The notes: generated from the letters alone by a model not told the origin. A stretch of DNA of 64,000 nucleotides from Collinsella sp. BA40 (GCF_008014645.1 NZ_VOWY01000007.1:124001-188000); one strand, 5' to 3'; counted from the first letter of the stretch, positions 1 through 8,957 are shown. Made by a program: numbers and translations.

Positions 1-852
1 AATGAGCCGTTGAAGATGGAGCACGGCCGCGATTCCATCACCGGCCGCGCGATCGATATCGTGGCCCCGGTCGGCAAGGGCCAGCGCGGCCTCATCGTGT
101 CCCCGCCCAAGGCGGGCAAGACCACGATCTTGAAGAAGATCTGCCAGGCCATCGCTACCAACAATCCCGAGGTGCACCTGATCTGTCTGCTGGTTGACGA
201 GCGCCCCGAAGAGGTCACCGATATGCAGCGCTCCATCAAGGGCGATGTGGTGGCTTCCACGTTCGACATGCCCGCCGACAACCACACGCGCGTGGCCGAG
301 CTTGTGATCGAGCGCGCGAAGCGCCTGGTCGAGATGGGTGAGGACGTCGTGGTGGTCCTCGATTCCATTACGCGCCTCGCGCGTGCCTACAACCTCGCGG
401 CTCCCGCGTCCGGCCGTATCCTGTCCGGCGGCGTGGACTCGGCCGCGCTGTACCCGCCCAAGCGGTTCCTGGGCGCCGCCCGCAACATCGAGAACGGCGG
501 ATCGCTTACGATCTTGGCGTCTGCGCTGGTCGATACGGGTTCCAAGATGGACGAGGTCATCTTCGAGGAGTTCAAGGGCACCGGCAACATGGAGCTCAAG
601 CTCGACCGCGACCTGGCCGATCGCCGCATCTTCCCCGCGATCGATCCGGTCCAGTCCGGTACGCGCAACGAGGACCTGCTGGTCGAGAAGAGCATGCAGC
701 CTTTCGTATGGGGCATCCGCCGCATCCTGGCAAACATGAACAACACCGAGCGCGCCGCCGCGGCGTTCATCAAGGGGCTGAAGGGGACCGATACCAATCA
801 GGAGTTCCTGATCCGCTCTGCGAAGAAGGCGGCCGATCACGAGGTCATGTAA
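1..852 (+). CDS. rho: Transcription termination factor Rho, C-terminal part (5' end outside window)
   Basis: This is the ATPase core of Rho, the RNA-dependent hexameric helicase that ends transcription. The reading frame is open from the first base, so the N-terminal and RNA-binding regions lie upstream; 283 residues are visible. The Walker A loop (SPPKAGKTT) is at visible residues 34-42 and the Walker B stretch ([16 protein letters not shown]) near 115-130. The block around [20 protein letters not shown] is the Q/R-loop region typical of Rho. The downstream hairpin at 879-918 closes the transcript and the next gene converges on it. The family assignment is firm; only the true start is unknown. 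Confidence 0.97.
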   Translation, partial: NEPLKMEHGRDSITGRAIDIVAPVGKGQRGLIVSPPKAGKTTILKKICQAIATNNPEVHLICLLVDERPEEVTDMQRSIKGDVVASTFDMPADNHTRVAELVIERAKRLVEMGEDVVVVLDSITRLARAYNLAAPASGRILSGGVDSAALYPPKRFLGAARNIENGGSLTILASALVDTGSKMDEVIFEEFKGTGNMELKLDRDLADRRIFPAIDPVQSGTRNEDLLVEKSMQPFVWGIRRILANMNNTERAAAAFIKGLKGTDTNQEFLIRSAKKAADHEVM

Positions 853-878
853 CGCCTCGCTCCTTCATTGGTCATATG

Positions 879-918
879 ACGACGCCCTGCCGTGTATTGG
901 TATACGGCAGGGCGTCGT
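879..918. terminator. Perfect 15-bp hairpin between convergent rho and SDR genes
   Basis: Arms 879-893 and 904-918 are perfectly complementary around a 10-nt loop. It lies between the rho stop (852) and the stop of the minus-strand SDR gene (954), so it probably serves both strands. The following T-tract is short on either strand, so strict Rho-independent activity is uncertain. Confidence 0.7.
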
Positions 919-953
919 GCTTACACAGAAGGTATCGCAAGAGGGGCGGGGCG

Positions 954-1730
954 CTAGAAGACGCCCAGGGCGCGCTCGATCTTGAGGGCGAGCTCGTAGG
1001 GGGCTATGCGAGAGATGGCGTAGAGGGCTTTCATGTCGAGCGCCGGGATGCACAGGCTCTTGCCCGCGCGGGAGGCTTTGAGCGCGGCGTGCGCGACGTC
1101 GGCGATGCGCTCGAATCCGATGACGGTCATCGCACGCGCCGCCTCGTCGTCGCCCGGGGCGTCGAGGAATTCGGTCTTCATGAACTTGGGGCACACGGCG
1201 GTTACATGGATGCCGACTTCGCGGAGCTCGGCATCGAGGGAGCGGGAGAGGTCCAGGATGAAGCGCTTGGCTGCGGAGTAGACGGCCAGGCGGGGCTGGG
1301 GGACGAATGCCGCCACGCTGGCGATATTGATGATGCGCGACCCTTCGTGCATGAAGGGGAGGCTGCGGTAGATGAGTTCGACCGGGGCCTGCATGAGCAG
1401 CTGCATCATGCCGCGGGACGCGCTTGCGTCCTGGCAAGCGAAGTCTCCGAAGGAGCCGAAGCCCGCATTGTTGACGAGCAGCGCCACGTGGATATCGTCG
1501 CTTTCCTGCAGGGCGTGCTCGATGGTGTCGAACGAGTCCGATTGGGTAAGGTCGAGGCAGAAGCCGCGAATGGCGGTGGCGCAGGTGCGCTCGAGCGCCT
1601 CGAGACGTTCGGCGCGTCGCGCGACGACCCAGATCTCGTCGAGCGGGCCCATCTCGCCGCGGTCGAGCCTGAGAACGAATTCACGACCCAGTCCCGATGA
1701 GGCGCCCGTTACGATGGCGATATGCTTCAT
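954..1730 (-). CDS. Short-chain dehydrogenase/reductase (SDR family)
   Basis: A 258-residue classical SDR, predicted to be a cytoplasmic NAD(P)-dependent oxidoreductase of unknown substrate. The glycine-rich cofactor loop TGASSGLG is at residues 8-15, an NNAG motif (LLVNNAGFG) lies near 90 and the catalytic YxxxK (YSAAK) near 160. The start at 1730 (MKHIAIVTG) is preferred over an in-frame ATG at 1763 because an AGGATG-like ribosome site sits just upstream and SDRs begin close to the nucleotide loop. It is monocistronic, convergent with rho and divergent from the gene at 2025. Confidence 0.88.
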   Translation of the reverse strand: MKHIAIVTGASSGLGREFVLRLDRGEMGPLDEIWVVARRAERLEALERTCATAIRGFCLDLTQSDSFDTIEHALQESDDIHVALLVNNAGFGSFGDFACQDASASRGMMQLLMQAPVELIYRSLPFMHEGSRIINIASVAAFVPQPRLAVYSAAKRFILDLSRSLDAELREVGIHVTAVCPKFMKTEFLDAPGDDEAARAMTVIGFERIADVAHAALKASRAGKSLCIPALDMKALYAISRIAPYELALKIERALGVF

Positions 1731-1829
1731 GGTGCATCCTTTTGCGTAGTAGGTGTTCGGCATACGTTCTTGTTCCCGAAAGCGCGTCGCACCATACGGA
1801 CGAGCGCGCGCCGGACGCGGCGTGTTTTA

Positions 1830-1858
1830 TTGCAAATACCCGCGGGTTCTCGCATAAT
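1830..1858 (+). promoter_or_regulatory. Sigma-70-like promoter for the 2025-3626 gene pair
   Basis: TTGCAA (1830-1835) and CATAAT (1853-1858) are separated by exactly 17 bp, upstream of the two-gene unit starting at 2025. The implied leader is about 160 nt. Confidence 0.6.
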
Positions 1859-2024
1859 AGCGGGTAATGTTCGCGACGGAAACACACAGATGAAACGAAC
1901 TCCAATCCGTTGCACGCGCGGCGCGCCCTCGGGCTCGCCCCATCACTTCTCCTCGCGGGCGTTGCGGGTGGCCGTTGCGGCGGCTGCCGGATAGATGCAT
2001 CGTTTATCAGGCGGGAGGAACCCC

Positions 2025-3164
2025 ATGGCATCACAACAGCATGCGCATCGCTCGACGGTGATCGCGGTGTCCAGCGGTTTTGCGCTGGCGGTGCCGCTGT
2101 CCGCCTATGCAGCCACGCTGCCGTTCGAGGCGGCTCATGACGCGGTGCGCACCGCGGGCCTTCCGTTTGCGCTGGGCGCGTTTGCAGGTATGGGCGCCTA
2201 TGCCTTGACGTCGGCATATTACGAGGCGAAGGACGGCGCCGCTGTCGAGAAGAGCGAGCGGGAGGCGCAGCCCGAGCCGCAGGTCGCAGAAAAGGATCAG
2301 CTTGGAGTTACGGGGATCTTCCGTCGTCGCGAAGATGACTCCGTTCCGGTTATCTCGCGCGCGGTCGATGCGCTGAGCGAGGCCGAGGCCTGGGCCGAGA
2401 TCGATCGCCTGCTCGAAGAGGATTCTCCCGTGAGCTGCGACGCCGCTACGTCGAAGGACATCTATCAGATCGCGCTCGAGGAGCTTGCTCGCGCAGCGGG
2501 CTCTGCTCCCTCTCCGGATTCGGGCGTCGATCCGAGCGCCGGCGTGACGAACCCGGTTGCGCTGATGGAAAGCGGGTCGCCGACATCCGCGATGGACCAG
2601 GCTGCCGTGGATGCGGCCATAGAGGCGCAGCGAACGATGCGGCTCGACGCCGACGAGCTCGCCATGGCCCAGATGACGGCCCAGCTTGCCTGCGACGCCA
2701 TCGATCTTGACGAGCCTTCGGGCGTGTTTCCCGCTTCGGCTGTCGAGGACGCGGCCGCGGCGCCGTCCGATGCCCTGCCGTCGGACCAGGCGTGCGATCG
2801 CAAGGATGCGACGGAAGACGCTTCGACCCTGGATGCGGCGAGCGCGCTCGCGTCCGCGGCGGAAGAGCTTGCGGTCCGTGCGGCCAATGGCGGCCCGATC
2901 GACGGCGACGATGCGGTGCAAGAGGTCGTTATGGTGGACTACAGCGGCCATGAGGCGATGTGGGCCGCGGCCATCGCCATTCTAGAGGAGGACCTGCCCC
3001 CGCTTTCGGCTGATGCGCACCGTGCGGGTGCCGCCTCTGATCTTGGTGCGGCATCGTCCGGCGCGGGCGGGGGAGCGGCGTCGGCGCGCAAGGCCGGCCG
3101 CGAATATCTGAGCGTCATCGAGGGCGGCACGGCCTCTATGCCCGCTTTGAAGGTGGAACCGTAG
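2025..3164 (+). CDS. Hypothetical membrane-anchored acidic protein
   Basis: A 379-residue protein of no recognised family. The start at ATG 2025 follows a clear GGGAGGA ribosome site. Residues roughly 10-65 contain hydrophobic stretches (VIAVSSGFALAVPLSAYAA and LPFALGAFAGMGAYAL), suggesting a signal anchor or two membrane helices. The remainder is a long Ala/Asp/Glu-rich, probably disordered segment with few predicted globular features. Its stop abuts the next ATG, so it is co-transcribed with the VanZ-like gene. The product may be a surface or envelope protein; function is unknown. Confidence 0.75.
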   Translation: MASQQHAHRSTVIAVSSGFALAVPLSAYAATLPFEAAHDAVRTAGLPFALGAFAGMGAYALTSAYYEAKDGAAVEKSEREAQPEPQVAEKDQLGVTGIFRRREDDSVPVISRAVDALSEAEAWAEIDRLLEEDSPVSCDAATSKDIYQIALEELARAAGSAPSPDSGVDPSAGVTNPVALMESGSPTSAMDQAAVDAAIEAQRTMRLDADELAMAQMTAQLACDAIDLDEPSGVFPASAVEDAAAAPSDALPSDQACDRKDATEDASTLDAASALASAAEELAVRAANGGPIDGDDAVQEVVMVDYSGHEAMWAAAIAILEEDLPPLSADAHRAGAASDLGAASSGAGGGAASARKAGREYLSVIEGGTASMPALKVEP

Positions 3165-3626
3165 ATGCGCTCCAAGATATCGATTCGCTGGCCCTGGGTG
3201 TTCGCCTCGCTGGTTATGTGCGCGTTCATCTGGGGCAATTCGCTGGTCCCCGGCACCCAGAGCGGGGAGGCCAGCCACGCGGTTCTCGACCTCGTCCACG
3301 GCGTACTGCAGATGGTCGGTTTGCCCTACGAGTGGATGACCAACTTCGTTATTCGCAAGATCGGCCATTTTACCGAATACGCCCTGCTGGGAGTCTGCGT
3401 TTCGCAGGCCCTCGACGGCTTGGGGACGTGCGATCGACGTGCGATGCTGGCGAGCGCGGCGGTACTGGCCCTGGTGCCCTCGCTCGACGAGACCATTCAG
3501 CTGTTCGTGAGCGGGCGAGCCGGCATGGTGTCCGATGTGCTGCTCGATTGCACGGGCGCGGCGTTTGGCGTGGCCATGCGCTGCCTTGTTCGTAGGTTGG
3601 GAAAGCGTGGAAGCGCTCGCTCTTGA
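3165..3626 (+). CDS. VanZ-like integral membrane protein
   Basis: A 153-residue membrane protein of the VanZ-like family, whose prototype gives low-level teicoplanin resistance but whose biochemical role is largely unknown. The hallmark block RKIGHFTEYALLG (about 65-77) is followed by DETIQLFVSGRAGMVSDVLLDCTG, the conserved acidic/arginine second motif. Four hydrophobic segments fit the usual topology. The start codon immediately follows the stop of the upstream membrane protein. No other glycopeptide-resistance genes are nearby, so resistance should not be assumed. Confidence 0.85.
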   Translation: MRSKISIRWPWVFASLVMCAFIWGNSLVPGTQSGEASHAVLDLVHGVLQMVGLPYEWMTNFVIRKIGHFTEYALLGVCVSQALDGLGTCDRRAMLASAAVLALVPSLDETIQLFVSGRAGMVSDVLLDCTGAAFGVAMRCLVRRLGKRGSARS

Positions 3627-3679
3627 CCAGCGGAAATCCTGGTTGCCGGATGATTCCCAAACTTTTTCGAAATTCTCGC

Positions 3680-3708
3680 TTGCATCGCGGAGAATTCCGT
3701 TGCATAAT
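3680..3708 (+). promoter_or_regulatory. Promoter of the tRNA-His/tRNA-Lys operon
   Basis: TTGCAT (3680-3685), a 17-bp spacer and CATAAT (3703-3708) lie 30 bp before tRNA-His. The same CATAAT -10 hexamer occurs in the promoter at 1853. Confidence 0.7.
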
Positions 3709-3737
3709 AGCCTAGCGCTTCGCGCGAGTGAAGACAT

Positions 3738-3815
3738 GGTGGGTGTAGCTCAGTTGGCTAGAGCGACGGGTTGTGGTCCCGTAGGTCGAGGGTTCGAGTC
3801 CCTTTACCCACCCCA
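3738..3815 (+). tRNA. tRNA-His (anticodon GTG)
   Basis: Cloverleaf with an extra 5' G (G-1, typical of tRNA-His), acceptor GTGGGTG paired with CACCCAC, loop TTGTGGT giving anticodon GTG, T-loop GGTTCGAGTCC and an encoded 3' CCA. It is the first of three tRNAs in one operon. Confidence 0.95.
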
Positions 3816-3841
3816 CGCTTCCTCTTGAAGTTGACATAGTT

Positions 3842-3918
3842 GGATCGTTAGCTCAGCTGGCTAGAGCAGGGGACTCTTAATCCCAAGGTCCAGGGTTCGA
3901 ATCCCTGACGATCCACCA
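3842..3918 (+). tRNA. tRNA-Lys (anticodon CTT), copy 1
   Basis: 77-nt cloverleaf: acceptor GGATCGT/ACGATCC, anticodon loop CTCTTAA (anticodon CTT), T-arm GGTTCGAATCC, encoded CCA. It is identical to the second copy 100 bp downstream. Confidence 0.95.
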
Positions 3919-3941
3919 TTCTTCTTCATACTTACATAGTT

Positions 3942-4018
3942 GGATCGTTAGCTCAGCTGGCTAGAGCAGGGGACTCTTAATCCCAAGGTCCAGGGTTCGA
4001 ATCCCTGACGATCCACCA
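3942..4018 (+). tRNA. tRNA-Lys (anticodon CTT), copy 2
   Basis: The sequence is identical to the copy at 3842-3918, and part of the preceding spacer (acatagt) is also repeated. This indicates a recent tandem duplication with a 100-bp period. Confidence 0.95.
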
Positions 4019-4029
4019 TCGTAATCTCC

Positions 4030-4052
4030 AGCCCCTCCCAAGGGGCTTTTTT
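4030..4052 (+). terminator. Rho-independent terminator of the tRNA operon
   Basis: Stem AGCCCCT (4030-4036) pairs with AGGGGCT (4041-4047) over a 4-nt loop and runs into six Ts. It lies 12 bp after the last tRNA. Confidence 0.88.
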
Positions 4053-4440
4053 ATTATCTGTCGCGTTGGCCAGTGGTGTTCGTCTACGGGTGCTGCGGCA
4101 GCGGGACGAGCTTGCATTAGCTCATGGTGTGGCGCGCGTCTTCGTGACGTGGTCTCGGCGCTGCCGGCAGGTAACCCCGTTTGCATATTCCTATAGGGCG
4201 CTATCGAATGATGCGTAGCGAGTAGGCGCACGCTGCCGTGCGCTTTCCTACTCATCGGTCGAGCCAATGTTGCGTTTGCGGCTGAAAACCTACCGTCTAC
4301 CGATACAGACTTATACGAAATGTAAAACTATTTGTTCAATAAGTAATTGATGCAATTCTGCATAGGCATGGCTCATATGGATGCTTTATCTGTATAAAGT
4401 GCTATCCATGTAGTCATGTGCAACAAAAAGGAGGATTTGT
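4053..4440. other. Gene-free spacer with one strong hairpin (4220-4253)
   Basis: There is no convincing ORF in this 388-bp gap. At 4220-4253 a two-part hairpin (GAGTAGG plus CGCACG, paired with CGTGCG plus CCTACTC, with a 4-nt bulge) is visible but lacks a T-tract. From about 4290 the sequence turns AT-rich, as expected of the GH3 promoter region, but I could not choose a single -35/-10 pair. A consensus AGGAGG ribosome site ends the gap. Confidence 0.5.
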
Positions 4441-6696
4441 ATGTCGCATAACCTGCAGGCAGATCGCGCCGTAACCCGTCGCGGCCTTTTTGCCGGAACC
4501 GCCGCGCTGGCCGTGACCCTGGGCCTCACCGCGCGCCCGCGCAACGCCGTCGCCCAGACGTCTGCCGCTGCTGCCGGCTCGGTGGAGGAGATCCTCGCCG
4601 GCATGACGCGCCGTCAGAAGATCGAGCAGATGATCATGCCCGACTTCCGTAAGTGGACCGTTAACGGTTCCGAGCAGGATATGACGGTTCTGCCCGCCGA
4701 GGTCGCCGACGCCATCGACCGCTATAACTTCGGCGGCGTGATCCTCTTCGCGAACAACGTGAAGGAGACCCCGCAGACCCTCAAGCTCGCCATGGATATG
4801 CAGGACGCCGCGGTTCGCAATACCGCCCAGGAGCAGTTCGGCGATATCCCGCTGCTGCTTACCATCGACCAGGAGGGCGGCATCGTCTACCGTCTTGGCT
4901 CCGGTACCGCGCTGCCCGGCAACATGGCTGTGGGCGCCACCCGCAGCGTCGATAACTCCCGCCTTGCCGGCGAGGTCATCGGCCGCGAGCTCTCCGCGCT
5001 CAAGCTCAACGTGAACTTCGCGCCGGTCCTCGACGTCAACAACAACCCGAACAACCCGGTTATCGGCCTGCGCTCCTTCTCCAGCAACCCCGACCTCGTG
5101 TCCGAGCTGGGCGTCCCCATGATCGAGGGCATGCAGGAGTACAACGTCGCCACCGCCGCCAAGCACTTCCCCGGCCATGGTGACGCCGCCACCGACTCCC
5201 ATGTGGGCCTGCCGCGCATCGAGAAGACCAAGGAAGAGCTCGAGGCCTGCGAGTTCGTGCCGTTCAAGGCCGCTATCGCCGCCGGCGTCGACATGGTCAT
5301 GACCGCGCACATCCAGTATCCCAAGATCGAGACCAGCAAGGTTCCCGTCGTGGGCCAGGAGGGCGTGGAGATGGAGATCCCCGCTACGCTCTCCAAGATC
5401 TTCATGACCGATATCCTGCGTACTGAGATGGGCTTCAAGGGCGTTTCCATCACCGACGCCCTCAACATGGACGCCATCTCCAAGAACTTCGGCGAGACCG
5501 ATGCCGTGAAGCGCGCCTTCCTGGCGGGCGTCGACATCGCCCTCATGCCCATGGTGCTTCGCACCACCGCCGACCTTGAGAAGCTCGGTAAGATGATCGA
5601 CGACCTCGAGGCCGACCAGGAGATCACCGACGAGCGCCTCAACGAGTCCGTCCAGCGCATCCTCGAGCTCAAGAAGCGCCGCGGCATCCTGTCCTATGCC
5701 CAGGACACTGGCAGCTACGAGGAGTGCCTGCCTGTCGCCCAGGCCAAGGTGGGCTCCGACGAGAACCGTGCCGCCGAGCGCGAGATCTCTGCCGACGCCG
5801 TGACCGTGGTGAAGAACGAGGGCGGCGTGCTGCCGTTCCGCGTCAAGCCCGGCGAGCACGTGCTGCTGGTCCCGGCGTGGGCCAACGAGCATCCCGGTAT
5901 GGAGCTCTCCATGCGTCGCCTGATCGACGAGAAGATCCTGCCGAGCGATATGACGTACGAGACCATCGACTACGCCAGCTCGTACAAGGATATGAACGAG
6001 GCCGCCGCTGCCATCTGCGAGAAGGTGAAGGGCGCGAACTACGTCGTCGTCATCTCCGAGGTCGGCACCGCTAACAACCTCAACCCCGAGGTCGTCGCCA
6101 AGGGCAGCACCTTCGTGCCCACCCGCGTCTCGCTTGCCGCCAAGGAGGCCGGCGTGCCCTGCGCCGTCCTGAGCATCTCCAAGCCCTACGACGTTGCCAT
6201 GTACACCGACGCCCCCGCCGTGGTGGCCGCGTACGGCAACAAGGGCATGGATCCCACCGAGGCGCTCATGCCCGATGCGGCCTTCGGTCCCAACGTGCCC
6301 GCCGGCGTCGAGGTCATCTTCGGCGGCCATGACGCCCAGGGCAAGCTGCCGGTCGATGTCTTTGGCACGAAGCTGGTAGAGGGCAAGACCGTCATCGATA
6401 CGGACAAGGTCGTCTATCCGTTCGGCACCGGCCTGTTCTACGAGAAGCTCAAGCCCGAGAGCTGGCTGCCGACGCCCGAGCCCGAGCCCCAGCCGCAGCC
6501 CCAGCCCCAGCCGCAGCCGCAGCCGGGTACCCCGGGTGGCACCACGGGCGGCTCGAGCAAGCCCAGCAAGCCCAGCGGTGGCGCTCTGCCTCAGACGGGC
6601 GATCCCGCTACCTTCATGATGGGTGCAGCCGCCGTTATGGGCGCAGCTGCCGTTGCCGCAGGTATGAAGGGCGCGGACCAGTCCGACGAGGAGTAA
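4441..6696 (+). CDS. Secreted, sortase-anchored GH3 beta-N-acetylhexosaminidase-like enzyme
   Basis: A 751-residue family 3 glycoside hydrolase, expected to cleave terminal beta-linked sugars such as GlcNAc from peptidoglycan or host glycans at the cell surface. The N-terminus carries a twin-arginine-type signal (TRRGLFAG, residues 12-19, then a hydrophobic run). The catalytic barrel shows the NagZ-type blocks DQEGGIVYR (near 142) and KHFPGHGD...DSH (near 240). A C-terminal alpha/beta domain follows, then a Pro/Gln repeat linker. The sorting signal LPQTG is at 716-720, with a hydrophobic stretch and an acidic rather than strongly basic tail. The gene stands alone with a strong AGGAGG site. 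Preferred substrate cannot be read from sequence. Confidence 0.9.
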   Translation: MSHNLQADRAVTRRGLFAGTAALAVTLGLTARPRNAVAQTSAAAAGSVEEILAGMTRRQKIEQMIMPDFRKWTVNGSEQDMTVLPAEVADAIDRYNFGGVILFANNVKETPQTLKLAMDMQDAAVRNTAQEQFGDIPLLLTIDQEGGIVYRLGSGTALPGNMAVGATRSVDNSRLAGEVIGRELSALKLNVNFAPVLDVNNNPNNPVIGLRSFSSNPDLVSELGVPMIEGMQEYNVATAAKHFPGHGDAATDSHVGLPRIEKTKEELEACEFVPFKAAIAAGVDMVMTAHIQYPKIETSKVPVVGQEGVEMEIPATLSKIFMTDILRTEMGFKGVSITDALNMDAISKNFGETDAVKRAFLAGVDIALMPMVLRTTADLEKLGKMIDDLEADQEITDERLNESVQRILELKKRRGILSYAQDTGSYEECLPVAQAKVGSDENRAAEREISADAVTVVKNEGGVLPFRVKPGEHVLLVPAWANEHPGMELSMRRLIDEKILPSDMTYETIDYASSYKDMNEAAAAICEKVKGANYVVVISEVGTANNLNPEVVAKGSTFVPTRVSLAAKEAGVPCAVLSISKPYDVAMYTDAPAVVAAYGNKGMDPTEALMPDAAFGPNVPAGVEVIFGGHDAQGKLPVDVFGTKLVEGKTVIDTDKVVYPFGTGLFYEKLKPESWLPTPEPEPQPQPQPQPQPQPGTPGGTTGGSSKPSKPSGGALPQTGDPATFMMGAAAVMGAAAVAAGMKGADQSDEE

Positions 6697-6743
6697 CCGT
6701 CCCCGCTTCCGGCATGCGCCGAGAGCGCGACGCCGTATGATCG

Positions 6744-6786
6744 AGGCGCCGAGGTCCCGTGTGAAAGCGGGCCTCGGCGCCTTTTT
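6744..6786 (+). terminator. Rho-independent terminator after the GH3 gene
   Basis: A long GC-rich stem (AGGCGCCGAGG...CCTCGGCGCCT, with CCCG/CGGG extending it) is followed by TTTTT, 50 bp after the GH3 stop. Confidence 0.88.
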
Positions 6787-6830
6787 CCTGCAATGGGATA
6801 CGGCTACCCCGGCGGCTGCGGCGTTGCGCT

Positions 6831-7679
6831 CTATGCCCGTTCGAGCCAGGTGAGCGATGGGGCTGCAAGGGCCGGGTCCTGCGCGGGCGCGTCAGTGCGG
6901 CTGTGCGCGCCGCGGCTCTCGGGGCTGGCCTTCATGGCAGCGAGCATGCTGCTGGCAAGGACCAGCTGGTTGAGGATTCGTTCGCGGCGTGAGATGGGGG
7001 CGAGCCCTGCCGATGGATCCGTGGCGTCGATGGTGCGGGAGCGCTTCGCGATATCGCGTCGAATCTTGACGACGCGCTCGAGAGCGGATGCGAGCCCGGT
7101 ATCCGAGCGATCGATCATGGCGGCGCGTTGCATGACGGCTGCAAGGTCCTTGGAGGCGTTTTGAGCGGCTGTTGGGCTTACAGCGAGGTCGAACTTGGCG
7201 AGGTGTCCCTGTGGGTCGAAATCGGGTGTCTGGTTGCCTGTGGGCGCAAGGGCATAGCGGCCGGCGGCAGCTCCCGCGCGCCGGCCGAAAACGACGCCGT
7301 TGGCACTCGAGAGGCCGCCGATGCGGTCGGCGCCGTGCATGCCGCCGGTGATCTCGCCGCATGCGTAGAGCCCTTCGACGCCGGGCGATTCGAGTCAGTC
7401 GATCGCAGGCAACAGCCCGCCTACGAACGTCTCCACGAGGGCGGGGTCTGCTGCCCCGCAGCCTACATCGAGGATGGTGCGCATCAGGTCGCGTTCATCG
7501 TCCGCGTCGGCGGGGGCGATGAGGCCGAGCCCCCAGGTGCCTGGAAAGAAGCTCGAACCCGAGAACAGGCGGCCCTTGCTTGCCAGGACGACGCGCGCGC
7601 CGGCGCGGCCCGCCTCGATGGCGGCGACGACGCCGGCGATGCCGGAGCCGATGACGAGCACATCGCATGAGTGCATCAT
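6831..7679 (-). pseudogene. Fumarate reductase/L-aspartate oxidase-type flavoprotein, internally deleted pseudogene
   Basis: The N-terminal part (from MMHSCDVLVIGSGIAG, with an AGAGGATGA ribosome site) is a GxGxxG FAD-binding fold. The C-terminal part (GLYACGEITGGMHGADRIGG, then a helical tail) is the end of the FrdA/NadB-type flavoprotein family. They are in the same frame but separated only by a TGA codon and a few residues. The roughly 250-300 residues of capping and catalytic domain expected between them are absent, so the gene is broken by a large deletion. The TGA follows PAID where the family often has Trp, suggesting TGG to TGA. The product cannot be a working oxidoreductase. Which subfamily it came from is not certain. 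Confidence 0.8.
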
Positions 7680-7898
7680 GATCTCATCCTCTCGTTGGGG
7701 AACGACTCGAGTATAGGCGTGCGTCCCCAGGTGCCTGCCGCGCGATATGCGGGTGGATTCCGGCTTGCCGCGTGCGGCGCCGAATCGAACGTGCTCGCAT
7801 GCGCGGCCTACACGGCTCCGCTTGGGACCGGGCGGTTTTTGGCCGCTTACCTGCCGGCCTGCGTCGGCTTGCCCCTTCGCGTCAAGGCTGCCTGCAAC

Positions 7899-7928
7899 TT
7901 GTTCTTGCACGGGGCTTTCGGGTATACA
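7899..7928 (+). promoter_or_regulatory. Possible promoter of the D-lactate dehydrogenase gene
   Basis: TTGTTC (7899-7904) and TATACA (7923-7928) are spaced by 18 bp and lie 40 bp before the start codon at 7968. Confidence 0.45.
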
Positions 7929-7967
7929 TGGGCGTAGATATGTACCCGGACATCTATGGAGGTCCCT

Positions 7968-8957
7968 ATGAAGATCAAGCTCTACGAGCTACGCGACGAC
8001 GAGCGCGCCGTCCTCGATCGCGTGGTGTCCGCGCTGCCCGCGGGTTTCGAGCTCGAGTCTACGGGCGAGACGCTTCGCCCGGATAACCTCGACACCCTCG
8101 ACGGTGCTGAGGCCATCGTGATCGTGAACAAGAGCCCGCTCGACGAGGCCATGCTTGCCCAGCTGCATGGGCGCGGCGTGCGCTTCGTGGCCACGCGCAG
8201 CATCGGCTTCAACCACATCGATATCGATGCCGCTCGTAAGCTGGGCATCCGCGTATGCAACACCACTTATCCGCCGTATGGCGTCGCCGAGTTCGCGGTG
8301 ATGCTCATGCTCATCGCGCTGCGCAAGTACAAGCCCGCCCTCTGGCGCCAGCAGGTGAACGATTACTCGCTCGCCGGCCTGCAGGGCCGCGAGCTTCGCA
8401 ACCTCACCGTGGGCGTGATGGGTACCGGACGCATCGGCCGCGCGGTTATCGAGTACCTCTCGGGCTTCGGTTGCAAGATCTTGGCGTACGATCCCTATCC
8501 CGCGGCCGATCTGGTCGAGCGCGGGCTCGTCACCTATGTGGAGCTCGACGAGCTCTATGCGTGCAGTGACCTTATCACCCTCCATATGCCGCTCATGGAC
8601 GCCACGCGCGGCATCATCGACGCGGGCGCCTTGGCCAAGATGCGCGACGGCGTGGTGCTCGTCAACGTGAGCCGCGGCGAGCTCATGGACGTTCCCGCGC
8701 TTATCGACGGCATCGAGTCGAGGAAGATCGGCGCCCTGGCTATGGACGTATTTGCCGAGGAGGACGGCATCTACCACGTCAACCGCACGCACGATATCCT
8801 GGCCAACCGCGACATGGCCTATCTGCGCCAGTTCCCCAATGTGGTGCTCACGCAGCACATCGCGTTCTACACCGATGTGGACGTGGACTCCATGGTCGAG
8901 CAGGGCGTCGGGGGCGTCGTGGCCATGGCGACGGGGCGGTGCGACACCGAGCTGTAG
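7968..8957 (+). CDS. ldhA: D-lactate dehydrogenase / D-2-hydroxyacid dehydrogenase
   Basis: A 329-residue NAD-dependent D-2-hydroxyacid dehydrogenase, probably reducing pyruvate to D-lactate in fermentation. The Rossmann motif GTGRIGRAVIEYL lies near residue 150, and the catalytic Arg is in VNVSRGELMD. The acidic residue and the catalytic His (TQHIAFYTD) follow, with the VxxMVEQGVGGVVA C-terminal helix typical of D-LDH. The N-terminal catalytic-domain motif TRSIGFNHID is also present. The start at 7968 has GGAGGT six bases upstream; an in-frame upstream codon at 7956 lacks one. The enzyme could act on another 2-oxoacid, but the resemblance to fermentative D-LDH is close. Confidence 0.88.
   Translation: MKIKLYELRDDERAVLDRVVSALPAGFELESTGETLRPDNLDTLDGAEAIVIVNKSPLDEAMLAQLHGRGVRFVATRSIGFNHIDIDAARKLGIRVCNTTYPPYGVAEFAVMLMLIALRKYKPALWRQQVNDYSLAGLQGRELRNLTVGVMGTGRIGRAVIEYLSGFGCKILAYDPYPAADLVERGLVTYVELDELYACSDLITLHMPLMDATRGIIDAGALAKMRDGVVLVNVSRGELMDVPALIDGIESRKIGALAMDVFAEEDGIYHVNRTHDILANRDMAYLRQFPNVVLTQHIAFYTDVDVDSMVEQGVGGVVAMATGRCDTEL

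Noticed and set aside
3165-3626. Glycopeptide-resistance determinant
   Set aside because: Only a VanZ-like protein is present, with no VanHAX-type genes. The D-LDH at 7968 is fermentative-like, 4 kb away, and not linked to a ligase.
4414-6330. 638-residue minus-strand ORF opposite the GH3 gene
   Set aside because: It is His/Gly/Asp-biased shadow sequence; the plus strand encodes a complete, recognisable enzyme.
7395-7400. TGA as a selenocysteine codon in the flavoprotein gene
   Set aside because: The family has no selenocysteine there, most of the middle domain is missing, and a Trp-to-stop change explains the TGA.
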